Part shown: positions 24,266 through 36,200 of the stretch, one piece after another | How the letters are laid out: each line of letters opens with the position of its first letter | Position numbering within the stretch: the stretch's first letter is position 1 | DNA from: Deltaproteobacteria bacterium | GTDB lineage: Bacteria > Myxococcota_A > UBA9042 | NCBI GenBank assembly: GCA_016875335.1 | Contig: VGRO01000039.1 | Span: 1 to 36,739 of the forward strand | Direction: 5' to 3' | Length of the DNA: 36,739 bases | Program-made: the position numbers and the translations under genes | Notes under the pieces: model-generated | Told to the model about the DNA's origin: nothing | The model's input: the letters and a program-made list of their open reading frames with translations, nothing else | Databases searched by the model: none

Positions 24266-27200
24266 CTACAACCCCAGCGCCCGCTTGAGCGTATCCAGGC
24301 TCAAATCCGGCGGTTGGTATTCCGGGTTCATGCTGGCCGAGAATCCGCTGCCGTCTGCTTTGACACGGCCCTTGGCGCCGATGGCCATCTCGGCCAGGCG
24401 GATCGGGTCGGGCGATTTGTCGTAACGCCACACCGTCTTCATGATGCTGAACAGCCCAAGGTCCAGGCCCACGCGCACCTTGGCAAAGAAGGTCAGGATC
24501 AGGTTGAGCGACGCCGACAAGCGCGCATCGACCGGCATGTCGAACGCCAAGCCGTTGCGGCTGACGGTGATCGTCGGGTCCGCCGAGACCGCGGCCTCCA
24601 GGTGCAGGTTGAGCGCGGCGCGCAGACCGGCCTCGACGGCGACCACGGCCGCTGACACCGCGACGGAACCCTCGATGTAGGCGTTCAGGTCCGCGTAGGC
24701 CGACGACGCCAGGTGCGCCGACACTGACATCGACGCAAACGACGGCTCCATCAGGTCGCACTCGCCGCCGAGCACGATGTTGGAAATCGTCAACGGCTTG
24801 ATACCGCATTCGATGCCGATACCCGCGCCGACCTTGACCTTGACCGTCGGCGGCGTGTAGACCACGAAACTCAGGTCCAGCAGCGAAATGTCCTTCTTGT
24901 AGGGCGCCGGCTTGAAAAGCTCGAACGGCCCGGGGATGGTGACCGCGCCCTTGAGCTTGACGTGACCCTCCTCGTCCAAGGCCACGCCGACCATGCCGTT
25001 GATCTTGTCGCTGATCTTGACGTTGACTTCGCCCGAACCCGTGAACTTCTGGTCGCGGCTCAGGTTGACGGTGAGCTTGCCCTTGATGCGCTCGTGCGGC
25101 TGGAACTCGACCCAGCCCGAGCCGTAGTACTTGGGCGTGTCGCCCACGCTTTCGTAGTTGATGTCGAAGCCGCCGCGGCCGTACTTGCCGGCGTCGATGG
25201 TGGCTTTGCCGCTGGCGCCGGTCAGCTTGTTGTCGGTCACGGTCGCCGACAGTGCCGCGTCCTGGATCTTGAGCGGTCCGACCGTCCACGGCCGAATCTG
25301 CTGCAACTTGCCTTGACCGCTGACCTTTTGGGTCTCGACGTCGATCTGGCCTTGCAGCGAGCCCTTGACGTCGTCCTTGATTTGCAGCTCGATGCTGCCG
25401 GCCATCTTGGTCAGCTTCTGGCCATCGACCGTCGCCGACACCGAACCGCCGGTAATCTTGACGATGCCGCCGATGGTCTTGGGCTCCGTCAAGGTCAGCG
25501 TCGCCGAACCCTTGATGTAGTCCATGGTGCTGCCGGCGTCGATGGTGACGTTGCCCTTGCCCCAGCCGAACACCTTGATGTCGACGAAGCCGCCGAAGTC
25601 CTTGAGGTTGTTCTTTTGGAAGTTGGCGATGAGCTGACCACCGGACAACTCCGCGAACCTGCCGATGGGCTTGGGCGTGGTGAGCTTGAGGCCCGCCTGC
25701 CCGTCGAACTCGGTCAGCGTGCTGGTCTTGTCGATGCGCAGCCAGCCGGTGCCGAAGTCCTTGACCTCGCCCACTGCTTCGCCGTAAATGCTCTTGATCT
25801 TGTTCTTTTCAACCGTTGCGCCGATCATGGCGCGGGTGATGGTCACGTAGGAGCCCAACGGCTTGGGCTGGCTGAGCTCGATCTGGCCCGAACCCGAGAT
25901 CTCCTTGGTGGTCGACCCGTCGTTGACGGTCAGCGTGCCCTTGCCCCAGTCCTTGACGCCCACGCTGATGGTGCCGCCAAAGTCCTTGAGGTCACTCTTT
26001 TCGAAGTTGGCGCGGATGTACGACCCTTGCAGGATCGACACCGGCCCACCGATCTTGTGGTCGACGAGCACGTTCAAGCTGCCCGAACCGGAAATCGACG
26101 AGAGATCCTGGGCTTTGAAGTTCAAGTTGCCCTTGAGCCAGTCCTCGAAGCCCACCTCGACGTTGCCGCGGTACTCGGTGATCTTGCTGGCTGAGAAGTC
26201 GACGCCGAGCGAGCTACCGGTCTTGATCGACACCTTGCCGTACTGCTTGTCCGTCTTGACGGACAGTTCGGCGGTGCCGGTCAGCGACTTCAGCGTGCTG
26301 CCGGCGTTGGCGGTGAGGGTGCCTTGCAGCCAACTGTCGTACAGCAGCGCCAACTGCCCCGACACGCTCTTGATGGCCGATCCATCGAAGTCGATGGTGG
26401 CGGAGCCGCCCTTGACCAGTTGGACGCCGCCGCCGATGTCGTACTCCTTGAGCAGGGAGACCGTCGCCGAGCCGCTGATTTTCTTGAGCGTGCTGCCTGC
26501 GTTGACCGTGATCGACCCGCCGACAAACTCCTTCCATGAGAAGCCGAGCGTGCCCGACACGTTGGTCACTTCGCTGTTGACCATGGAGGCCTGAAAGCCA
26601 CTGCCGTCTTTGAGCTTGACCTGACCGCCGATGTCCTTGTCGCCGCCGTAGATGCGCAAGTGGGCGTTTCCGCTCACGCTCTTCAGGTCCGATTCACCGG
26701 AGACCGTCACCGCGCCATCGAGCCAATTGTCATATTTGACGTTGACTTCACCTGAGAACGTGGACAGCTTGGATTCCGCTACCTTGACCCGGGCGTGACC
26801 GCCGGGCCCGGGCTGCAGCTCAACCTTGGTAGCGCCGATCATCTTCGGCGCGATGATGCTGGCCGAACCCTGGCCGCCGATGCTCTCGAACTTGGCGCCC
26901 TGGTTGACCGTCAAGGTGCCGTTGACCCAGTCCTGGTATTGCCAGTTGACCACGCCACCAAAGCCGCCGAGTTTGCTCGCTGCCATGTCAACCGAGACCT
27001 GACCGCCCGGCTGCAACTTGAAATCGCCCCAGGCCTTTTCGGCCTTGAGCTGCGCAGTGATGGACCCAGTGATGCTGTCAGGGGTGCTGCCCGTGTTGAC
27101 GTTGATGGACCCGGCCAACCACTTGTTGTAGTCGACCATCACCACGCCGCCGAAGCTGTCGAGGCCCGCCGTCGAGAACTTGGCCTGGACGTTGCCGCCC

Positions 27201-30200
27201 TGCTTGAGGGTGACACCGGTGCTGCCGACTGTCTTGTCGGCCATCAGCTCTACCTTGGCCGTGCCGGCGATGTTCTTGAAGGTGGTGCCGGGGTCGACAG
27301 TCAGAGACCCTTTGAGCCAATTGTCGTACTGCACGGCGATCATGCCGCTGATCTGCTGGTTCTCCAGGCTTTGGGTGCTATCGAGGTTCAGCTCGACGTT
27401 GCCGCCCTTGAGCAAGGTGAACTTGCCGCCGAGCGGCTTTTCGGCCAAAAGCGAGGCCCCGGCCTTACCCTTGAACGGCCCGGTGACGTTGGTGCCGTCG
27501 AGCAGCTCGACGTACCCGCCGATCCAGTTGCTGTGTTTCCAGTCCACCCGCCCGGTCAAGGACTTCGGCGAGTTGGCTTCGACCTTGACCGACAGGTTGC
27601 CGCCGGCCAGCAGCTGTGTCTGCTGCACTGGCGCGGTGTCTTGCAGCAAGCGCGCGGTGCCCTCGCCCGAGATCGAGTTGACGGGCGAGCGCGGAATGGT
27701 GATGCGCCCGTCGAGCTTAGCCTTGGGGTTGTCGTAGCGCCAGGTGACCTCGCCCTCGATGCTCTCGAACGCCGAGTTCTTGAACTCAGTGCGCAGGTTG
27801 CCACCCTGGGTCAAGAAGAACTGGCCGTTGGTCGGCGAGAAGTCCTTCATGACCTGGGCCGTGGCGGAGCCGTTGATGCTGGTCGGGGTGCTCTCCGTCA
27901 GCTCAATGGCGCCGATGAGCTGCTCCTTGTACTGGAAGCGCACCAGGCCATTGAACGACGAGAAGCTGCCGCCCTTGACCTTGACGCCCACGCCCGAGCC
28001 GTTGAGCAGCTTGACCGAGCCGTCGCCGAGCGGCATGTCGGCAATCAGCCGCGCCTGCGCCTCGCCGTTGACGGTCTTGAGATCGGCAGTCTTGCCCTCG
28101 ATGGTCAGCGAACCCTTGGCCAGCTCCTTGTATTGGATGTTGATGGTGCCGCCAAAGCTGGTCAGCTTGTTCTGCGTCACCTCCGCTTCGATGCTGCCGC
28201 CCGGGGTGAGCTTGAGGCCGCTGCCGCCCAGCGGCTGGTCCAGCACCACGCGCGCCTGGGCGTTGCCCGACACGTTGTCGAGCTTGCTCGAGGTGACCGC
28301 GAGGTTGCCTTCCGCCCACTTCTGGTAGCGCCAGCCGAGGTTGCCCGACAGCGAATCGACCTTGTTCTCAGTGACGACGGCTGTCAGCGACGTGCCCTGC
28401 TTGATGACGAACTCGCTGCCGTTGACCGCGTAGTCCTTGGACAGGTGCGCAGTGGCCTTGCCCGAGATCTTGTCGATCTTGCTGCCGCTCTGCACGTCGA
28501 CCGAGCCGTCGATCCAGCCTTTCCACTTGTAGAAGACCGTGCCGCCAAAGTTGTCGACCTTGTTGTTGACAATCCCGACCTTGGCGTGCCCACCGGCCAT
28601 GAGCTTGAATTCATTGGGCAACGGCTTGTCTTCGAGCAGCGCCGCCGACGCCTCGCCGGTGATGTTGCTGAGCTTGCTGCCGTCGTTGACCTTGACCGTG
28701 CCGCCGATCCAGCTCTCGTACATCCAGTTCAGGTCGCCGCCGAACGTCTCGGGCTTGCTGGCCGCGAACGTGGCGCGCAACTGGCCGCCGCGGCGCAGGG
28801 TCAGCTTGTCGTAGACCTTCTCTTCCTTGAGCTGGACGTCGGCCTTGCCGCTGAGGTTGTCGAACGTGCTGCCGTCGTTGACCGTCAGGTTGCCGCCCAG
28901 CCACTTCTCGTACCACCAGCTCAGGTTGGCGCTGAACTGCTGTTGCAGCATCGACTTCTGGCTGTCAAAGCCGATCGTCATGGTGCCACCGCGGTCGATC
29001 GTCAGCGGGGCCTTGACCTCCTTGGCCTGGATGACGGTCGCCGTGGCCTTGCCCTTGAGCGCGGTGTGCGGATCGCTGGGTTCAAGCGACACGGTGCCGC
29101 CGAGCCAGCTTTGGTAGTTCCACTCGACGTCGCCCGAGATCTTCTTGATGCTGCCGTCGGTCATGGTGCCGCTGACCGAACCGCCGCGCTTGAGCGTCAG
29201 CTCGTTGCCCACCTGCTTGTCGGCGAGCAACCCTGCGGTGATGGTGCCGCCCGGCTTGTCGAGCTTGGTCCACTGCGGCACGCTGACCGTGCCCTTGAGC
29301 CAGCCGTCGTAGCGCCACGCCAGGTCGCCGCCCACGCCGGTGACCTTGGAGCTGGTGAACTGCGCCTGGATCGACGAGCCGCGCTGGATCTCGAGTTTGT
29401 TCGACTCGCCCACCATCTTTTGCTGGATGATGGTCGCCGAGGCCTGACCCGACAGCTCTTTGCCGGTCGAGTCCTGCACCTTCATGTTGCCTTCGAGCCA
29501 CTGCTGGTAGCTCCAGTTGACGTCGCCCGAGAACGACAACATCTTGGAGTTCGCGAGCTTGAGCTCCACCGACCCGCCCATCTTGAGCATGAGATCGGCG
29601 GTGACTTCCTTGTGTTTGCGCAGGCTGGCCTTGACGCTGCCGGTGACGTTCTCCAGGTCCGAGTTCTCGACCTTGAGCTCGCCGAGCAGCCAGTCTTCGT
29701 AGCCCATCGTCAGATTGCCGCTGAACTGCTTGACGCTGGCGCCATCGAAGGTGGCCTTGAGCGCGCCGCCCTCCATGAACTTGATTTCGTCGCTGATGCG
29801 CTTGTACTTGGACAGGCTGGCCTGGATCTGGCCCGAGATCTTCTTGGCGGTCGCGCCCTCGGCGACCTTGATCTGGCCCTTGAGCCACGGGTCTTCGCCG
29901 TACTTGAAGTTGAGCGTGCCCGAGAACGACTTGACGTCGTTGTTGGCCACCACCACCTTGGCGTTGCTGCCCGGCATGATGGTGATCTCGGTGCCGTCCA
30001 CCGGGTGGGCCTTGACCACTGCCGCCGAGGCCAAGCCCGACACCTTCTTGGCCGTGCTGCCCTTGTCGACGGTAATCAGGCCCTTGAGCCAGCCGTCGTC
30101 GCCGTAGAGGAACCCGATGCTGCCGCCAAAGTCCTTGACGCGGCTGCCAGCGATGTTGACCTCGAGGTTGCTGCCCTCCTTGAGCAACTTCAGATCCGGC

Positions 30201-33200
30201 GCCGCCTGAATGTCGTTGACCAACTGCGCGGTGGCCTGGCCGGTGATGCTGTCCCACGCCGACTCGGCGCTGACCTTGACCGAACCCTGGGCGACCGGCT
30301 CGCCTTCGCTGTACTTCCAGTTCACTTCGCCGGTGAAGGTCTTGAACGCCGAGGCGCCGACGGTGACCTTGGCCTGGCCGCCCTTTTGCAACTCGAAACC
30401 TTCAGCGACCATCTTGGGCTCGACGATGTGGGCGTCGGCCTGACCCTGGATGGTCTTGAGGTCGCTGGCCTCGACGTGGACCTTGCCTTCGAGCCAGGTC
30501 TCGTATTTCCAGTTGACGTCGCCGGTGAAGCCGCTCGGCTCCGAGTTGGTCATGGTGCCGACGATGTTGCCGCCCTTGAGCAGCTTGAAGCCGGGCGCCA
30601 GTTCCTTGTCCTTGGCCAGCCGGGCCGTCGCCGAGCCATTGAGCGCGTCGAGCTTGCTGCCGGCGGCGAGCGTGACGTCGCCTTCCAGCCAGCCGTCGGT
30701 CTGCGGGTAGGCCCACAGCACCTTGCCCGCGAACGTGGTCGGCTTGCCGGCGGCGATGTCGGCCTGCAGCGACCCGCCCTGCTTGAGCAGCACCGGCGCG
30801 TACACCTTGTCTTTGGCCAGCCGGGCGTTGGCGGTGCCGCTCGGCGAATCGAGCTTGGTGCCCTCGGGCAACGTGAAGTCGCCGACCAGCCACTCGGTCG
30901 CGTCGTACGACCACAACACGGTGCCGCTGACCGAGTCGAGCTTGTTGTTGACGACCTTGGCCGCGACGCCCGAGCCGGCCAGGATGTTGAAGCCCGTGCT
31001 GCCGACCGTGAACTTCTTGAGCAAGCTGGCGTTGCCGTCGCCGCTGACCTGGGTGAGCGTGCTGCCCGTGGCGGCGTTGAGCGTGCCGCCGACCCACTGC
31101 TCCCAGCGCCAACTGACCGAACCCTTGAGGCTCTTGAGCTCGTTCTTCTCGACGCCGGCCTGGATGGTCGAGCCGCCCTTGATGAAGAACCCGTCGCCCA
31201 ACGGCTTGTCGGCCTTGAGCGTGGCGGTCGCATCGCCGGACACCTGGTCGGGGGTGCTGTTGCTCGACTGCGGCACTTCGATGGCGCCGCTGAGGTCGGC
31301 GGTGCTGACCTTGAGGTTGCCCCACAGTTGCGTCGGCGTGGCGTTCTCGATCTTGACGCCGAGCGCCGAACCGGCCGCCACGTTGAACGGACCCAGCGCC
31401 TTGCCGGTCAGCGTGGTCGCCGTCGCCTCGCCGGAGACCTTGGCCTCGTCGGGGTTGATTTGCCCGGCGATCTTGAGCGTGCCCTTGAGGTAGGTGCCGT
31501 ACTGGAACGCCAGGTCGCCGCCCAGCGTCGCGTTGACGTTGTTGCGCAGGGTGCCGTCGAGTTTGCCGCCCGGCAGGATGACGATGTTGCCAAAGGTGAT
31601 CTTGCTGACCACCGTGCCCTTGACCTGGGCATTGATGTTGGTCTGGGTCGAACTGGCCTCGATCGTCGCCGTGCCCCTGAGGAAATCCTTTTCATTGCGC
31701 TTGAAGGTGTAATTGACGTCGCCGAACGGCCGGGTGACCTGGTGGCCCTCGACGTGGAACTTGATGGCACCGCCCGGTTGGATGTACGGGTTCGGGTTGA
31801 ACTTGAGCGGCGAGGCAAAGGCACCCGAGAAGTCGCCCTTGACGGTGCTCGCCGTCGTGTCCTGCATCTTGATGGTGCCCTTGACGTGCCAGGTGGTGCC
31901 GTCGTTGGCCTGGCCGTATTCCGCGGGGGCTTCGCCGCTCAGTTTTTCGATGCCGCTGGCCGTCAATTCGGTGATCAAGTTGCCGCCCGGGTTGAGCTTG
32001 AGCCCGAACGCGCCGGTGCCGAACTGCTTGCCGGGACCGACGATGGTGCCCTTGGCCGGGCCGCGCAGCTCGGTGCGGGTGCCCTTGGTGACGTGCACGG
32101 TGCCCTTGAACCAGTCCTCCCATTGGATCGGAACGTCGCCCGAAAAGCTCGTGAAATCGCCGTTGGTGATCTTGGCGGTGAAACCGCCGCCGGGGATGAC
32201 CACCAGCTTGCCGGGGATGACGTCTTTCTTGTCGATGATGCGCGCTTCGCCTTCGCCCGACACCTGCGCGGGTTTGGCTTCGGGGGCGGTCATCTTGCCG
32301 GCCAGCCACTTCTCGTATTGCCACGCCACCGGGCCGGCGATGGTCTTGAGGTCATTTTGCTGCACCTGGCCCGTCAGGCCGGACGTCGGCGTGAGCTTGA
32401 GCAGCGTCGATGCCTTGAATTCCTTGGTAATGTTCGAGGCATGGGTGCCCGTCAACAAGGTCGGCGTGCTCTGCGCGGCGTCGAGCTTGATGGTGCCGGC
32501 GATCCACTTCTCGCCCGCGCCGAAGTCGTAGTTGACCGTGCCGCCGAGCTTGGTGATGCGGCTGCCGGTCATGTCGGTTTTGATGCTGCCGCCGGTCTTG
32601 AGCGTCAGGTTGCTCAACGTCTGCGGCGCGATGATCTTGCCGGTGACCTTGCCACTGATGTTGGTGATGCCCGCGCCCGACGAGGTCGCGCTGGCGATCT
32701 GGCCTTCGATAAAGCGCGTGCCCTTGCCGTACTTGAAAAGCAGCGTGCCCTGGATGCCGTCGACGACATTGGACGCCACGTGGACCTTGGCTTGCCCGCC
32801 GGGCTGCAACGCCACCGGCGTCCCCGTCAGAGGCACTTCCTTGGTCAGCGCGCCCGACAGGTCGCCGTCGAAGTTCTGCGCGCCCGACGACGCCGCAATC
32901 GCGAAGGTGCCCTTGATCCAGTCTTCGTAGCGCGCCGCGACCGAGCCGATGTACTTGGCCGGCGTGCCGTTGACCAGTCCGACGCCGACCTGCGACGGCA
33001 GAAACACCACCTTCTTGTCGTTGCTGATGGGCTTTTCTTTGAGCAGGTTGGCGGCCGGGTCGGTGCCGTCGGCGCGCAGGACGGTGCTCTGCTGGGCCAG
33101 CGTCAGCTTGCCGCCCAGCCAGTCGTCGATCTTCCAGTTGACCTGCGATCCCACGTCGAACGTGGTGACGTTCAAGCCGGCGTTGAGCTTGCTCTTGACC

Positions 33201-36200
33201 GATCCGCCCTCCATGTACTTGAAGCCCTTGCTCTGACCGCCGGGCGGGGTCTTGAGCAAGGTGCCGGTCAGGTCGCCGATCACGCCGTTGGTCATCGACG
33301 ACCCGCCACCGGCAACCGCGGTGGCCGAGCCCTTGAGCCACTCCTTGTGGATGAAGTTGATGCCGCCGGAGAAGTCGGCGAAGGCTGAATCGACGAAGGT
33401 CACGTTCATCGTGCTGCCCTCGAGCACGTCGACGTTGGTCAAGGTCTTCTTGGCGTAGACGGTGCCGGCGGACTTGCCGCCCAACTGCGAGAAATCGAGC
33501 ATCTGGCCGGCAACCGTGACGTCGCCCTTCAAGAAGCCGTCGTATTTGTAGTCGAGCTTGCCCTGGTAGCGCTTGGCCACCGAATTGCGCAGCTCGATGG
33601 TCAGCGCGTCGGCCGCGCCGGGCTGGATCTCGACCTTGGCGTTGCCGGGCAGGTTCTTGGCGGTGATGACCGTGGCCTTGAGCTGGCCGTCGATCTCGGC
33701 GATGGAGGTGCGCGGCTCGGCGATGTTGGCGGTGCCGGCCAAAAAGCCGCCGTACTCCCACTTGAGCGTGCCGGAGACGCCCAGGAACCGGCCCTCGGTG
33801 ATCTTGCCGACCAGCTTCGAGCTCGGCTTGCCCATCAGCTTGGTCTTGCCCGCGGTGCCGATCGGCAGATCTTCGCTCAGGTCCGCCTTGCCCTTGCCCG
33901 AAATCAGGCCAAAGTCCTGGGTCGGCGCTGTGACGTTGACATCGCCTTTGAACTTCTCGTACTTCCACGAGAAGGCGCCCGAAAACTGCCTGAACACCGA
34001 GTTCTTGAATTCCAGGTTGAACTTCTTGGCGGGGTCGGCCTGCAGTTCCAGCGGCGCGGCAAGCGGCCACGGCTTGACCAGCGAAGAGGTGGCAGTGCCC
34101 GAAATCGAGGTGAAATCTTTGGTCGCGTCGAACGACATCTGGCCCTCGACCTTGTCGAGGTAGCCGATCTTCATCTGCCCTTGGGCGCGGTCGACGACGC
34201 TGTCCTTGAGCGCGAGGTCGATGGCGCCCTGCAGCACCTTGATGTCGCCCCATTGCAGCGGCGCCTTGAGGTTGGCCTTGCCCGAACCCGAAAAGCGCCG
34301 AATCTCCGACGACGCCGTCAGGCTCAGCTTGCCCTGGGCCACACCCTTGTAGTCCACGTCCACCGAGCCCGACACGGTCTTGACGGTCGGGCCGCGCACC
34401 TGCACGACGATGGAACCCTTGGAGAGCGTGACGCTGTCGAAGGTCTGCGGGCTGACGAGCTCGGCCGTGGCGGTCGCGTTGATGGTGTTGGCGTTGGTGC
34501 CCTCTTCGAGGACGGCGGTGCCCTTGAGGAACGATCCGAGCTTGAAATCGACCTTGCCGGCGGTGCTTTTCAGTTCGCTCTGCTCGACCTTGATGGTGAG
34601 CGCGCCCTTGCTGACCTGAACCTCGCCCTGCACGATGGGCGCGACCAGTTCGCCGCCCAGCTCGAAATTGGCTTTTTCGGTGTCCAGGTCGACATCGCCG
34701 TTCCAGTTGCCCTTGAAAAGGCTGTCGTAGACTGCGCTGCCCGAACCGGCCATCTTGGCCAGCTTCTGGTCGGCGACCTCGCCGGTCAGACTCGCCTTGG
34801 TGAAGACGATTTTGCCCCAGGTCGATGAGCCGCTGAACTCGTAGGCGGCTTGGCCGCTGACCTTGTTGGCGTCCGAATCCCATTTGGCCTGGACGGTGCC
34901 CTTGCCGCCCGACAACGATGGGATGTCGAGCTTGAGGGAGCCGGACAGCTCGACCTTCTCGCTCTTGGTCATCGGTCCGGTCAAGGTGCCCGTGGACACG
35001 GCCGCCTTGCCGAGCGAGATGCTGTTCTTGTTGTCGATGGTGACGGTGCCGCCGAGCGCGTTGTCGGCAATCGACGCCTTGACGTTGCCGGCCGAGAAAT
35101 CGCCGACTTCGAGGCCGAGCGTGCCGCTGCCCGACACCTTGGCGTCGGCGCCGACGTCGATCTTCATGGACCCGGACTTGAGCCAGGTATCGAGTTTGGC
35201 ACCGCGCAGCTTCGAGTATTCGTAGGTTCCGCTGCCGGTCACGCCAGCGCTGCCGACCGTCGCCGTAATCGTGTCGTTGATCATCGACCCGACCTTGAAG
35301 GTCGCGCCGGGGAACGAGCCCTTCATCGCCCCGCTCTGATCGATGGTCACCTGGGTGTCCGCCAAGGTGATGACGTCGCCGACGCCGATGGTGCCGTAGG
35401 CGGTGCCGCCATTGAACTTGCCGGTGGTCTGGTCGAACTTGAAGCGCGCCTGCGACTCGAACGACAGGCCCTTCACGTTCAGCGCCGGCAGGGTCACCAT
35501 CTTGCTGGTGGTGCCGGGCGTGAGCTTGGGCAGCTTGACCACGGTCGACTTGCCGGCGATCGACAACGTGACGCTGGTGGGCATTTCGGGGCCACTGGTG
35601 GCTCCGGGCGCGCTGCCGGTGTTGCGGTACAGCGCCCGCGCCTCGGCCTCGTACGACTTGGCGTCGATCTCCGCGCCTTCGAGCACCTTGGCGGCGGCGG
35701 TGCGCGCGGCCTTTTCGGCGCGGTCAGTGGCCGCGCTCAGGCCCTTGGCGCCGCGCTCCATGGCGCCCTTGCCTTTCATCTGCGCGACGTGGACGAGTTC
35801 TTCGGCCAGCACCAGCGCCTGGTCGCCGTCGCCCATCTTGCTGGCGGCGCCCATCACGATGTCTTTGCCGGCGGCGAACGCGTTGGCGCCGACCTCGCCC
35901 GCGAGCTTTTGCGCAGCGTCGCCCGCGAACACCTTGACGTCGCCGAGGTCCATGCCCAGGGCTTTCTCGGCTTTCTGGCGCACGGCGCCCGGCAGACCTT
36001 TGCCCGCGCCCAACTGCTTGACCAAGCCGCTTGGATCCTTGGCGAGCTTGCCCGCCATGTCGGCCATTTCCTTGCCCTTGGCCAGCAGATCCTCGCCCTT
36101 GCCGAGCAGATCCTTGCCCTTGCCGAGCCACGAATCGAGCTTTGCAGCGCCCGCCCCGCCAAACCCGGGCAGGCCGCCTTTGCCAAACATCGACTTGCCG

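Noticed and set aside
22980-25289. A 769-codon minus-strand frame across the caspase-like lipoprotein and the end of the giant gene
   Set aside because: It overlaps two genes with clear protein character and shows only low-complexity Arg/Gly/Gln sequence.
26795-33388. A 2,197-codon open frame on the plus strand, antisense to the giant repeat gene
   Set aside because: Its translation is Arg/Leu/Val/Asp-rich with no domain, and it mirrors the repeat period of the minus-strand gene. Repeated GC-rich codons keep the opposite frame free of stops.
25150-34570. CRISPR or satellite-like DNA repeat in the repetitive region
   Set aside because: The periodicity is in the protein code, unit sequences differ, and there are no constant short repeats with unique spacers.
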